Origin: CAWIUB01 sp963839995
GTDB taxonomy: Bacteria; Actinomycetota; Actinomycetes; Mycobacteriales; Jatrophihabitantaceae
Assembly (NCBI GenBank): GCA_963839995.1
Contig: CAWIXH010000013.1
Coordinates: 124,001 to 188,000, forward strand
DNA: 64,000 nt
Reading direction: 5' to 3'
The position numbers and the translations under genes are program-made. Positions 8,194 through 16,889 of this stretch are shown piece by piece (the first letter of the stretch is position 1; each line of letters opens with the position of its first letter). A model generated the notes under the pieces. It did no database searches. It was given only the letters and a program-made list of their open reading frames with translations, and was not told the DNA's origin.

Positions 8194-9213
8194 TCACCGT
8201 TCGCTGAGCAGGTCGCCGACATAGCGGGCGACGGCGGCCACCCGAGCCATCGTGTATGCGTAGTCCATCCGGCGCGGGCCGAGCACACCCACCCCGCCGA
8301 GCGGTGCCCCGCGGGCGCCGTACCCGGTGGTGACGACCGACGTCGCCGCCAGCCCCACGTGCGCGTTCTCGTTGCCGATGTGCACGACGATCTGGCCGGA
8401 CGACAAGGACTGGTCCAGCAGCCGAAGCAGCACGACCTGCTCCTCGAGAGCCTCCAGGACGGGCCGGATGGCCGGGAAGTCCAGTGCGTGTTCGGTGAGG
8501 TTGGCCGTACCGCCGAGCACCAGCCGGTCGCTGTGCGGCTCGACGAGCGTCTCGAGCAGCACCGCCGTCAAGGTCACGACCAGCCCGCGCAGCTCAGGGG
8601 CGACCCACAGGGGCAGCTCGCCGACGATCTCCGGCGTTTCGGCAAGCATCCGGTCGTGCAGCCTGGTGTTGAGCGTGGTGCGCAGGTCGCTCACGGCCTC
8701 GTCGGACACCGGAACGGGCAGCTCGACGACGCGCTGCTCGATGCGTCCGGTGTCGGTAATCAGCACCAGCATCAGGCGCGACGGCGTCAACGCGACGACC
8801 TCGATGTGTCGCACTCGGCTGCGCGACAGCGACGGGTATTGCACCACGGCGACGTTGCGGGTCAACTGGGCCAGGGTGCGGACGGCCCGGTGCAGCACGT
8901 CGTCGAGATCGACCGCGTCGTCCAGGAACACCTCGATGGCCCGCCGCTCCGCCGCCGAGAGCGGTTTGAGCGAGGTCAGCCGGTCGACGAACAGCCGGTA
9001 ACCGGCGTCGGTGGGCACCCGGCCTGCACTGGTGTGCGGCTGGGCGATCAACCCTTCTTCCTCCAGGGCGGCCATGTCGTTTCGGATCGTGGCGGGCGAA
9101 ACGCCGAGGTTGTGCCGTTCGGCCAACGCCTTGCTACCCACCGGCTCGCTGGTGGCGATGAAGTCCTCGACGATGGCGCGCAGCACCTCGAGCTTGCGTT
9201 CCTCGACAGTCAC
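8194..9213 (-). CDS. hrcA: heat-inducible transcription repressor HrcA
   Basis: 339-residue repressor of class I heat-shock genes that binds CIRCE operators. N-terminal winged helix: FIATSEPVGSKALAERH and VSPATIRNDMAALEEEGLI; ATIRNDMAALE is the family hallmark. The rest is the GAF-like and dimerisation region, ending in YVGDLLSER. Two CIRCE-type sites occur in the window, before dnaJ and before groEL. No CIRCE is visible upstream of hrcA itself. Confidence 0.95.
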   Translation of the reverse strand: MTVEERKLEVLRAIVEDFIATSEPVGSKALAERHNLGVSPATIRNDMAALEEEGLIAQPHTSAGRVPTDAGYRLFVDRLTSLKPLSAAERRAIEVFLDDAVDLDDVLHRAVRTLAQLTRNVAVVQYPSLSRSRVRHIEVVALTPSRLMLVLITDTGRIEQRVVELPVPVSDEAVSDLRTTLNTRLHDRMLAETPEIVGELPLWVAPELRGLVVTLTAVLLETLVEPHSDRLVLGGTANLTEHALDFPAIRPVLEALEEQVVLLRLLDQSLSSGQIVVHIGNENAHVGLAATSVVTTGYGARGAPLGGVGVLGPRRMDYAYTMARVAAVARYVGDLLSER

Positions 9214-9340
9214 CGCTCGCCTCCTGGCTTTCCTCTACGCTTCCCAGCGTAGTTGGCGACGCGCACGGTACGCTGCTGCGCCAAGGCTGATTTGTCGCAT
9301 TCACGGTGCGGCCAGGGGCGGGAGCCGGGCGGGTGATCTT

Positions 9341-9670
9341 CTGATTTTCAAGGCGGTGCGTGAGGGGCGTCCGTACCCCGACCACCGGCTCTCGGCGCGT
9401 GACTGGGCAAATGTCGCCCCGCGGGCCGTGCGCCTCGACGAGCTGACCACCACCAGGAAAGAGCTCGCCCTGGACCAGCTGCTCGACGAGGACTCCACGT
9501 TCTACGGCGACTTGTTCCCGCATGCCGTGCAGTGGCAGGGGGAGATCTATCTCGAGGACGGCCTGCACCGGGCCCTTCGGGCGGCGCTGCAGCAGCGAAA
9601 CACCCTGCACGTCCGAGTCCTCGATCTCGATGCGATCCGCCGGACATCGCCGCGCTCAACGCAGGAGTAG
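9341..9670 (+). CDS. conserved actinobacterial protein divergent from hrcA, probable CTG start
   Basis: About 109-residue protein of unknown function. Its conserved text (IFKAVREGRPYPDH, LDQLLDEDSTFYGDLFPHAV, IYLEDGLHRALRAAL) matches a small protein commonly encoded divergently from hrcA in actinobacteria, with a ParB/Srx-like flavour. Between the hrcA start and the conserved IFKAV there is no in-frame ATG, GTG or TTG. A CTG at 9341 lies exactly where relatives begin M-I-F-K, preceded by GGGCGGG. Either CTG or the following ATT is used. Confidence 0.72.
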   Translation: MIFKAVREGRPYPDHRLSARDWANVAPRAVRLDELTTTRKELALDQLLDEDSTFYGDLFPHAVQWQGEIYLEDGLHRALRAALQQRNTLHVRVLDLDAIRRTSPRSTQE

Positions 9671-9786
9671 CGCTGCGGCAGCCACGGCCGAGCCGGAGCC
9701 CGAGCGAACCTAGCCGAGGGAGCCGAACGACCTGGCGTCGCCCCGCGGTCGATCGGAGGGTCGGCGCCCACGCGGATCTGGACGCG

Positions 9787-10509
9787 CTATCGGGGGGCCA
9801 ACACACAGAACTCATGGCCATCGGGAGCGGCCATCACCACCCAGCTGACCTCGCCCTGACCGATCTCGATTCGAGTCGCCCCGAGGGAGACGAGACGCTC
9901 GACCTCCGCTTGCTGATCACCGTGGACGGGTGGAGCGACGTCGAAATGCAACCGGTTCTTCCCGGTCTTCGGCATCAGCGGCGGACCGCCCCAGGTGATC
10001 TTCGGACCGCCGCGCGGCGAGCGGATCGCCGTCTCTTGGTCCTGATCCCAGACCAACGGCCAGCCCAGCGCTGCGGTCCAGAAGTACCCGACCTCCTGCG
10101 AACCGTCGCACGCAAGCGCTCCGACGAATCCGCAGTCAGCAAGGAAGTTGTTGCCCGGCTCGATGACGCAGAACTCATTGCCTTCCGGGTCGGCGAGCAC
10201 CACATGACCCTGCTCCGGGCGTTGCCCGACGTCGATATGCCGGGCGCCGAGTCCGAGCGACCTCGCCACCGTCTGCTGCTGGTCCTCGAGGGACGTGCTC
10301 GTCAGATCGAAGTGCATGTGGTTCTGGCCGGCCTTCTGCTGCTGGGTCGAAAGAAATCGGATCCGGAACCCGGTGTCATCACTCGGCAGGAGCGCCATGC
10401 CGTCGCGCGGGTCGTCGGCCATCTCCCAGCCCAGGACGCCGGCCCAGAAGCGCGCGAGACGCAGCGGGTCGTTCGCATCGAAGCAGAGCGCGAAGAGGTG
10501 ACACGTCAT
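9787..10509 (-). CDS. VOC-family protein (two glyoxalase-like domains)
   Basis: 240-residue protein made of two vicinal-oxygen-chelate modules. The first begins LFALCFDANDPLRLARFWAGVLGW and ends VVLADPEGNEFCVIEPG. The second repeats the pattern (YFWTAALGWPLVW to VVMAAPDGHEFCVLAP). Metal-ligand-type residues (HMHFDL, RLHFDV, the Glu of NEFCVI and HEFCVL) are present. The substrate is unknown. The ATG at 10509 begins exactly where the first VOC strand starts; the frame stays open upstream without conserved sequence. Confidence 0.85.
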   Translation of the reverse strand: MTCHLFALCFDANDPLRLARFWAGVLGWEMADDPRDGMALLPSDDTGFRIRFLSTQQQKAGQNHMHFDLTSTSLEDQQQTVARSLGLGARHIDVGQRPEQGHVVLADPEGNEFCVIEPGNNFLADCGFVGALACDGSQEVGYFWTAALGWPLVWDQDQETAIRSPRGGPKITWGGPPLMPKTGKNRLHFDVAPPVHGDQQAEVERLVSLGATRIEIGQGEVSWVVMAAPDGHEFCVLAPR

Positions 10510-10775
10510 CCCGCTCCGCACCTCCGATCTGCTGACTCCCAGCCGCAGACAGGGCACGTCCTGCCTGCCCATGAGGCGACGCTAAGGCGCTCGGGGACTG
10601 CCACGCAACGCGAATGAGCCGGAGGGCGACGCTCCCCGGAGACGATCGCGTGCCTGTCGCCGCCCACCGAGACCTGCTCGTCCTCCAGGTTGATGTGCAC
10701 CCGGCCGACGCGTCCGAGCACGGTTCCCCGGCTGGCGACCTACGACGCCGGTCACCGAACCTCGCCAGCCACAAC
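10506..10775 (-). pseudogene. C-terminal remnant of a PhzF-like epimerase
   Basis: A short minus-strand stretch reads SRGTVLGRVGRVHINLED, then QVSVGGDRHAIVSGE, resembling the C-terminus of PhzF-family phenazine-biosynthesis-like epimerases. A stop codon precedes it, and the preceding homologous-looking residues fall in another frame. The reading frame then runs into sequence unlike the family. Probably a degraded gene fragment; family assignment is tentative. Confidence 0.35.
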
Positions 10776-10863
10776 CCGAACCCGCGGCTGCGCCGTTAAC
10801 CGGTCCCAGCGGCACCCGCCAGCCCCCAGGCTCCGGGAACAGCCGCCCCTCCCGGCGAGCGCA

Positions 10864-10913
10864 GGCGGTGTCAACGTGGAGCGCCCCACCGGACGAACGA
10901 CGTTGACACCGCC
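10864..10913. repeat. 14-bp perfect inverted repeat
   Basis: GGCGGTGTCAACGT at 10864-10877 and its exact complement ACGTTGACACCGCC at 10900-10913, separated by 22 bp, in the gap downstream of the HNH endonuclease gene. It could be a paired operator, a transcript hairpin, or the relic of a small mobile element. No T-run follows it, so it is not a standard terminator. Confidence 0.6.
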
Positions 10914-10997
10914 GAGCACCGCCGTACGATCCACGGCTTCCCGGAGGCCCCTCTTGACAAGCGGCGTCATAGAAGGAAGCCATGAGTGCGTCGGGTG

Positions 10998-12302
10998 TCA
11001 GCGCAGCTGGGTGTCGTGGGCGGTGTTGCGTCTGGGTATCTGTTCGGGGTCGAGGAAGGCTGGGGGTATCCAGTGCGGGAGGCCGTCGGTGATCTGGCAG
11101 GCCCAGCCGCGCCTGGCGAACTCCCGGTGGTGGAACCCGCAGACGAGGGTGAGGTTGTCCAGGTCGGTGGGCCCGCCATCGATCCACGCGATGACGTGGT
11201 GGGCCTGCGTCCAGGCCGGGGGCCGGTCGCACGAGGGGAAGGAGCATCCGCGGTCGCGGGCGGCCAGGGCCAGACGCTGTCCAGATGAGGCGACCCGGCG
11301 GCTGCGGCCATGGGCCAGGATCCCGCCGCCGTCGCCGAGCACGACCGGGATGATCTCGGCTTCGCCGGCCAGCCGCAGCGCCTCCGGGACGGAGATCAGC
11401 CCGCCGTGCGCGGTGGTGGCGAGCCCGAGCCGGGACTCCAGCTGGTCGAGAGTGATCGTGATCAGCAGGGTGGCCGGGGTGCCACCGGCGTCGGGCAGCT
11501 CACCGGTGCGCAGCGCGCGTAGGCCGATGTCTTCGAACGCGTCGTAGCGGCGTTGCCCGCCGCTGCGCCGGTCCGGCTCGCCGTCCGCGGCGGGCACCGG
11601 GGCGGACAACGCGTCCAGCCAGGCCTGGGTGATCGCCACCCCGGCCGGGGTCAGCTCGATGCTGGCCCGCCCGGACCCGTCCGGCCGGGTGTGCATGGTG
11701 AAGTCCCGGCGCCGGGAGTGGTCGCCGTCGTCGCTCAGCATGCCGTCCGGGTCCAGCGTGTCGCTCAGCCGCTGCGCCAGCCGGGCCAGCTGCCCGGGAT
11801 CCAGCACCCGGGCCTGCCCGGTGAGGAACTCCTCCACCGCCGCCTCGTGTTCGGCCCGCACCGCGGCCGGCAGCCGGTGCACGGTGCGGCGGATCACCGC
11901 CGCATGCGCGGCCGAGATCGCCCCCTCGGCCTGCGCCGCGGCCAGCAGCGGGAACATCGGGTCGACCGGCTGCCCGGCCAGCGTGCGCCGCGGCCCGACC
12001 TCGGCGGCCGCCTTGACCCGCTCCGCGGCCTCACCCCGGGTGATGACCAGCAGCTGGGACAGCAGCACCGCGGTCGACGGGCAGCACAACTCACCGGCCA
12101 CCCCACGCGATTCCAGCTCGCCGATCACAACGTGATCCGCCACTGGCAGCCGCCGCCGCTGCACCTCCACCCCACGGGCCAGCTCCAGCAGCTCGTCCCG
12201 CGAGGCGGCGGTGAGGTCGACGCTGAGCAGCTGGTCGAGGGCGTCCGCCAGCTGTTTGACCGCCACCTCGACGGTCACCGCAGCTGCCGGACTCTCGAAC
12301 AT
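10998..12302 (-). CDS. DUF222 / HNH endonuclease (13E12-repeat family)
   Basis: 434-residue member of the actinobacterial DUF222-HNH family, often multicopy and repeat-like (REP13E12 in mycobacteria). The DUF222 region covers about 30-330. The C-terminal HNH motif is CSFPSCDRPPAWTQAHHVIAW, then DLDNLTLVCGFHHREF, with the zinc cysteines and catalytic His pair present. Role unknown; likely DNA cleavage linked to mobility or defence. The upstream 190 bp is unusually AT-rich for this window and is the likely promoter region. Confidence 0.88.
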   Translation of the reverse strand: MFESPAAAVTVEVAVKQLADALDQLLSVDLTAASRDELLELARGVEVQRRRLPVADHVVIGELESRGVAGELCCPSTAVLLSQLLVITRGEAAERVKAAAEVGPRRTLAGQPVDPMFPLLAAAQAEGAISAAHAAVIRRTVHRLPAAVRAEHEAAVEEFLTGQARVLDPGQLARLAQRLSDTLDPDGMLSDDGDHSRRRDFTMHTRPDGSGRASIELTPAGVAITQAWLDALSAPVPAADGEPDRRSGGQRRYDAFEDIGLRALRTGELPDAGGTPATLLITITLDQLESRLGLATTAHGGLISVPEALRLAGEAEIIPVVLGDGGGILAHGRSRRVASSGQRLALAARDRGCSFPSCDRPPAWTQAHHVIAWIDGGPTDLDNLTLVCGFHHREFARRGWACQITDGLPHWIPPAFLDPEQIPRRNTAHDTQLR

Positions 12303-12492
12303 GTGTTTGATTCTAGCAGTCAGCTATGACACAACACAAGAGAGAATCACCAAGAATATCAACGAAATCCCGCGAGAGACAGCGCGAATAGACCCCCACG
12401 ATGATCTCGTTGGCGCCTAGACCAGAGGCCATCGCCCCCCCATAGTGTGCGGCAATGAGAAGCGCTGAAGCCCTCGGCTAACCATGCGCGTC

Positions 12493-13713
12493 TCAGGTAA
12501 GCAGCTCGCGCACCACAGCGTCGGCGAGCAGGCGGCCGCGCTGGGTGAGCACTAGCCGGTCCCGCTGTCTGGCGGCAGCGTCCAGCAATCCCCATGACAC
12601 CAGCTGCGGCAGTCTGGCCTGCGCGGCCTGCGGAAGCTCGAGCGCGGGCAACCCCTCGCGCAGCCGCACCCCCAGCATCACCTGCTCGCTGTGCCGCGCC
12701 GCCACGCCCAGCACCTCTCGGGCGGCCGCGGGACTCCGTCCGGCCTCGAGCATCGCCGCGTAACGCACCGGATGCTTGACATTCCACCAGCGGACGCCGG
12801 TCACGTGGCTATGCGCACCGGGGCCGGCGCCCCACCAGTTCGCACCATGCCAGTACAACAAGTTGTGTCGGCACTGCGCTTGCGCCGAACGGGCCCAGTT
12901 GGACACCTCGTACCACCCGAAACCCGCCGCCTGCAGGGTCTCGTCGGCCTGCACGTAGCGGTCGGCCAGCACGTCGTCGTCCGGGGCAGGTACGACACCG
13001 CTTGCCACCTGCCGGGCCAGCGCCGTGCCTTCTTCCACCACCAGCGCGTACGCGCTGACGTGGTCCGGCGCGGCTGCGATCGCAGCGTTCAGCGAGGCCT
13101 GCCAATCCGCGTCCGTCTCGTGTGGCGCCCCGTAGATCAGGTCGAGGTTGACGTGGTCGATACCTGCTGCGCGAGCCTCGGCCACCGCCTGCTCGGGCCG
13201 GCCCGGCCGGTGTTTGCGGTCAAGGACCTCCAGCACGTGCGGTATCGCCGATTGCATGCCGAGCGAAACGCGGGTGAACCCGGCCGCCCGAAGCTTGGCG
13301 AAGTAGGCAGGGGTCACCGACTCCGGGTTGGCCTCGGTGGTGATCTCGACGTCCGGGGCAAAACCGAACAGCTCGGCGATCTCGCGCACGATCAGGCCCA
13401 GGTGTTCCGCGGGCAGGACCGTCGGGGTGCCCCCGCCGAAGAACACCGTGGACACGGGAGGGGCCACGTCCCGCAACACGAACCGGGCCAGCCGCAGCTC
13501 AAGCAACACGGTGTCGGCGTAGCTGCCACGGCTCACTGCGGGGCCGAGTTCCTCGGCGGTGTAGGTGTTGAAGTCGCAGTAGCCGCATCGGGTCTGGCAG
13601 AACGGCACGTGGACGTAGATCCCGAACGGCTGCGTGCGGGCGGCCGCCCGCACCGTTGCCGGGAGCTGGCCGTCGGGTGGCGCAGGCTCGCCGAGAGGCA
13701 ACGCGGAAGGCAC
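12493..13713 (-). CDS. hemW: radical SAM heme chaperone HemW
   Basis: 406-residue HemW, formerly annotated as oxygen-independent coproporphyrinogen III oxidase-like HemN. It has the radical-SAM CxxxCxxC in PFCQTRCGYCDF, the SAM-binding FFGGGTPT, EANPESV, and the family motif RHNLLYWHGANWWGAGPGAH. HemW lacks true HemN activity and inserts heme into target proteins. It is in the usual lepA-hemW-hrcA neighbourhood on the same strand. Confidence 0.92.
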   Translation of the reverse strand: MPSALPLGEPAPPDGQLPATVRAAARTQPFGIYVHVPFCQTRCGYCDFNTYTAEELGPAVSRGSYADTVLLELRLARFVLRDVAPPVSTVFFGGGTPTVLPAEHLGLIVREIAELFGFAPDVEITTEANPESVTPAYFAKLRAAGFTRVSLGMQSAIPHVLEVLDRKHRPGRPEQAVAEARAAGIDHVNLDLIYGAPHETDADWQASLNAAIAAAPDHVSAYALVVEEGTALARQVASGVVPAPDDDVLADRYVQADETLQAAGFGWYEVSNWARSAQAQCRHNLLYWHGANWWGAGPGAHSHVTGVRWWNVKHPVRYAAMLEAGRSPAAAREVLGVAARHSEQVMLGVRLREGLPALELPQAAQARLPQLVSWGLLDAAARQRDRLVLTQRGRLLADAVVRELLT

Positions 13714-13764
13714 CGGTCCAGTGTTCCCGTTCAGCGTCGCGCAAGCGCGTCCGACCCGCCGTTC

Positions 13765-14046
13765 TCAGTCGATTCCGCGCACCGTTAACGGGTGGTCGCT
13801 GCCGGCTGACTCACGGATCGCTGCGCGCAACATGTCCTGGATAGCTTGACGGTCTGCCACCGGCAGCTGTGGCGACGGGCGCCACGCTAGCGTGACCGGG
13901 CCGGGAGGCAGCCAGGACAGGTCGCGCAACACGTCAGCGAGCCCATCGAGGTTGGGGCCCGCCCAATCCGGCGCGTCGACTGCCGCGTAGATGGCACGGA
14001 TCGCGGCACGTTTGGTGGGCGCCGCGGCGATTGGCCGGACGGTCAT
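13765..14046 (-). CDS. barstar-family ribonuclease inhibitor
   Basis: 93-residue barstar-like protein: acidic, with IYAAVDAPDWAGPNLDGLADVLRDLSWL matching the barstar helix region that plugs the ribonuclease active site. The ATG overlaps the stop of the upstream RNase Sa-type gene by 4 bp (ATGA), so synthesis is coupled to the toxin. Inferred role: protect the cytoplasm from the neighbouring ribonuclease before export. Confidence 0.85.
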   Translation of the reverse strand: MTVRPIAAAPTKRAAIRAIYAAVDAPDWAGPNLDGLADVLRDLSWLPPGPVTLAWRPSPQLPVADRQAIQDMLRAAIRESAGSDHPLTVRGID

Positions 14047-14513
14047 TGGCTCACGTCCACGCGCACGAAGCTTTCGTAGTGGTTGGCCGTGTAGTAGTAC
14101 GAGCCGTCCTCTCCGGTGATGATGCGGCGAGCTCCGCGGTCGGGCGATCCCGGCGTCGGGACCGTGTACTCGTGGTAGAAGCCGCGCGGCTGCGCCGGCA
14201 AGAGCCTCTCCGCGTTGTTGAACACCACGCCATCCTGTCGATATGGGAACGGACCACCCTTCTCGATCAGCCCGACCGTGGTCGCTGCCTGCGCGGGCAG
14301 AGACGAGAGCGCGATCTCGCCGTTCGCGGCCGTCGCGGCCGACACCGTGATGGCGCTACGAGGGGACGTGCCAGGATCGCGCAACGCGTTGATCGAATAG
14401 CCGACGGCCAGCACTGCGAGCAGCACGATCAACGCAAGCTGCGGCCAGCGCAGCCGGCGCCACGATCTGCCCGCCACGAAGGGCAACTCTAGGACGTGGT
14501 TGCATCCAGACAT
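14043..14513 (-). CDS. membrane-anchored guanyl-specific ribonuclease (RNase Sa/barnase type)
   Basis: 156 residues. A transmembrane or uncleaved signal segment lies at about 25-43 (LALIVLLAVLAVGYSINA), then an RNase Sa-like domain from about 70. Recognisable family text: GGPFPYRQDGVVFNNAERLL, FYHEYTVPTPG, RGARRIITGED and NHYESF. Aligned with RNase Sa, the catalytic Glu54, Arg65, Arg69 and His85 correspond to Glu115, Arg126, Arg130 and His145, all present. The disulfide cysteines of RNase Sa are absent. Its start codon lies back to back with the divergent hydrolase start, sharing the tetramer CATG; a later start is possible. Confidence 0.85.
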   Translation of the reverse strand: MSGCNHVLELPFVAGRSWRRLRWPQLALIVLLAVLAVGYSINALRDPGTSPRSAITVSAATAANGEIALSSLPAQAATTVGLIEKGGPFPYRQDGVVFNNAERLLPAQPRGFYHEYTVPTPGSPDRGARRIITGEDGSYYYTANHYESFVRVDVSQ

Positions 14514-15246
14514 GAGCGATTCACTGAGCGCCGAATCGATCCGCCTTCGTGCTCATGGCGGTGACGAGATCGAGGCCTACCTGACTCGCCCGGTCGGAGC
14601 GGCGCGTCGCGGCGGCGTCGTGCAGATCCACCACCTGCCTGGCTACGACCGGGCCACGAAGGAGATGACGCGTCGCTTCGCCGAACTCGACTACGACGCG
14701 ATCTGCCCGAATCTGTTCTGGCGCGAGGCGCCCGGCGCCGCCCCCGACGATGCGGCCGCCGCTGCCCGCGCACGGGGCGGCGTACCGGACGAGCGGCTGG
14801 TGGGCGACGTCGCAGCGGCCGCGGCCTACCTGCGGGCGCTTGAGACCTGCAACGGAAAGGTCGGCGTAATCGGCCACTGCTCGGGTGGCCGGCAGGCGGT
14901 GCTGGCTGCGTGCAGCACGCGGCTGGACGCCGTCGTCGACTGTTACGGGGCGTTCGTGACCGGCAATCCGCCGCCGGGCCGGGCGATCACGAATCTCGTC
15001 GACAAGCTCCCCCACCTCGGCTGCCCACTGCTGGGACTGTTCGGCAACGAGGACTCCGCGCCGTCGCCGGAGCAGGTCGACGAGCTCGGGGCGCTGCTGC
15101 GCGCACACGGCAAGAGCTACGAGTTCCACCGCTACGACGGCGCGGGACACGCGTTCTTCGCCGTCGACCGACCCTCCTACCGGGTCGCGGCCGCCAACGA
15201 CGGCTGGCAGCGGATCGCCGCCTTCTTCGCGGAGCACCTGAGGTAA
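14512..15246 (+). CDS. dienelactone hydrolase family protein
   Basis: 244-residue alpha/beta hydrolase. The nucleophile elbow GHCSGGRQ carries Cys instead of Ser, as in dienelactone hydrolases. Catalytic Asp is likely in FGNEDSAPS, and His in GAGHAFFAVDRPSYR. The N-terminus (MSDSLSAESIRLRAHGGDEIEAYLTRP) fits the family, so the ATG at 14512 is preferred to 14500. Substrate unknown. Divergent from the ribonuclease gene. Confidence 0.88.
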   Translation: MSDSLSAESIRLRAHGGDEIEAYLTRPVGAARRGGVVQIHHLPGYDRATKEMTRRFAELDYDAICPNLFWREAPGAAPDDAAAAARARGGVPDERLVGDVAAAAAYLRALETCNGKVGVIGHCSGGRQAVLAACSTRLDAVVDCYGAFVTGNPPPGRAITNLVDKLPHLGCPLLGLFGNEDSAPSPEQVDELGALLRAHGKSYEFHRYDGAGHAFFAVDRPSYRVAAANDGWQRIAAFFAEHLR

Positions 15247-15248
15247 CC

Positions 15249-15344
15249 ATGTTCGCTTACACGACAGAGAAGATCGAGATCACCGGGAGCGGCAAGGGCG
15301 CCGACCTCACCCTGGCCTCGGCACCGGCCGCGTCGACAACCTAG
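15249..15344 (+). pseudogene. truncated DUF6295-like small gene
   Basis: The first 19 codons (MFAYTTEKIEITGSGKGAD) look like the N-terminus of a small conserved actinobacterial protein family (DUF6295-like, normally about 90-100 residues). After GKGAD the sequence jumps to unrelated LTLASAPAAS and stops. The start has a good position and AGGT upstream. I infer an internal deletion removing most of the gene. Confidence 0.5.
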
Positions 15345-15353
15345 GGTCAGTCC

Positions 15354-16322
15354 ATGCTCGCTGCATACGCCGCCTCGGCCAACCCCGAGCAACCGCTGGA
15401 TGCGCTCGTCGTCGGCGAGCGACCGGACCCGGCCGCACGGCCCGGCTGGACCACCGTCGCCGTCAAAGCGGCGAGCCTCAACCATCATGATCTGTGGACG
15501 CTGCGCGGGGTCGGCATCAGCGAGGACCGGCTGCCGATGATCCTCGGCTGTGACGCCGCCGGCATCGACCAGTCCACCGAAGCCGAGGTCGTCGTCCATT
15601 CGGTCATCGCGAGTGATGGCTGGACAGGCGACGAGACGCTCGACACCCGGCGATCGCTGCTGTCCGAGAGGCACCAGGGGACGCTCGCCGAATACGTGCT
15701 CGTCCCGCAGGCGAACGTGATCCCCAAGCCCGCCGAGCTGTCCTTTGCCGAGGCCGCCTGCCTGTCGACGGCGTGGCTGACCGCCTATCGCATGCTTTTC
15801 GTCAACTCCGGTCTCCGTCCCGGGCAAACGGTGCTGGTGCAGGGTTCCTCCGGTGGCGTCGCATCCGCAGCCATCGCCATGGCCCGCGAGGCGGGCTACC
15901 GCGTCTGGGCTACTGCCCGCACCGAGGCCAAGCAGGCGGCCGCCGTGTCATTGGGCGCCCACGCGGCGTTCCCCTCGGGTGCGCGGCTGCCCGAACGGGT
16001 GGACGTGGTGCTGGAGACCGTCGGCGAGGCCACCTGGGCGCACTCGGTGAAGTCACTCAAGCCCGGCGGACGCATCGTGATCTGCGGCGCGACATCCGGC
16101 CCGAACCCGCCCGCCGAGCTGACCCGGATCTACTTCCTGCAATTGCAGGTCGTCGGCTCGACGATGGGGACGAAGAGCGAGCTCACCGACCTGATCGCGT
16201 TCCTTGTCTCGACCGGGCTGCGTCCGTCCATCGACCGGGTGCTCCCGCTGTCCGCGGCGGCCGAGGGATTGGCCGCGCTGGAGGCCGGCGAGCTGGTCGG
16301 CAAGATCGTTCTCGAGCCCTGA
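15354..16322 (+). CDS. MDR-family NAD(P)-dependent oxidoreductase (quinone reductase-like)
   Basis: 322-residue medium-chain dehydrogenase/reductase. The N-terminal GroES-like fold includes ASLNHHDLWTLRGVG and LGCDAAGI. The nucleotide-binding Rossmann motif is VQGSSGGVASAAIAMAREAG, followed by KPGGRIVICGATSG. Structural-zinc cysteines are not evident, and no catalytic Cys-His-Cys set is seen, pointing to a quinone-oxidoreductase-like, zinc-free enzyme. The stop at 16322 directly abuts the next gene's GTG. Confidence 0.85.
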   Translation: MLAAYAASANPEQPLDALVVGERPDPAARPGWTTVAVKAASLNHHDLWTLRGVGISEDRLPMILGCDAAGIDQSTEAEVVVHSVIASDGWTGDETLDTRRSLLSERHQGTLAEYVLVPQANVIPKPAELSFAEAACLSTAWLTAYRMLFVNSGLRPGQTVLVQGSSGGVASAAIAMAREAGYRVWATARTEAKQAAAVSLGAHAAFPSGARLPERVDVVLETVGEATWAHSVKSLKPGGRIVICGATSGPNPPAELTRIYFLQLQVVGSTMGTKSELTDLIAFLVSTGLRPSIDRVLPLSAAAEGLAALEAGELVGKIVLEP

Positions 16323-16889
16323 GTGCCCGCCATGGGCCGGGTGACCGCGGTGGTTTGTGCGGCCTTCGACTTGGCCACCGACGACGCGATCTACGCGGTG
16401 CGCGAGTTGGTCTGCGACGCGGGGATCGCGCTGCCGCATCGCCCGCCGCATCGCCCTCATCTCAGCCTGGCGGCTGCGCGAGTCGACCAGGGCGATGAGC
16501 TGGCGAACGTGCTCGCCGTCGCCAGGGAGGTTGCCACCCGGCACCAGCCCATCACGCTCACGTTGACCGAGGTCGGGCGATTCGGCCGGCCAGGCGTCTT
16601 ATGGCTCGGCGCACCCCACCCAGCGGGGCGACTCGCTGCGCTCCAGCGCGACGCCGACGCGGCGCTGCGCGCGGCCGGGTGGGCTCGAGCCCTCGGCGAT
16701 CGCACCGACCCCCTGCAGTGGGTGGCGCATTGCACGCTGGCAACCCGCATTCCCAAGCCGCAACTACGCGAGGTGCAGGCCGCGGTACGCGATCGGTATG
16801 CGCGCATCCCTGCCAGGGTGGACGCCCTCGCCACGATCTTGGTGGGCGGATCCGGCGACGTCGACTACGCGCCGCTGCTCGCCGAATGA
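16323..16889 (+). CDS. 2'-5' RNA ligase superfamily protein
   Basis: 188 residues with the two HxT/S motifs of the 2H phosphoesterase superfamily: RPHLSLAAA near 44 and AHCTLATRI near 134. Predicted to act on cyclic phosphodiester RNA ends or small nucleotides. Start is either the GTG at 16323, immediately after the upstream stop, or the ATG at 16332. It converges with a second, broken 2H gene, overlapping tail to tail by 25 bp. Confidence 0.8.
   Translation: MPAMGRVTAVVCAAFDLATDDAIYAVRELVCDAGIALPHRPPHRPHLSLAAARVDQGDELANVLAVAREVATRHQPITLTLTEVGRFGRPGVLWLGAPHPAGRLAALQRDADAALRAAGWARALGDRTDPLQWVAHCTLATRIPKPQLREVQAAVRDRYARIPARVDALATILVGGSGDVDYAPLLAE

Noticed and set aside
10864..10913. Rho-independent terminator at the inverted repeat
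   Set aside because: The spacer is 22 bp and no T-run follows either arm.
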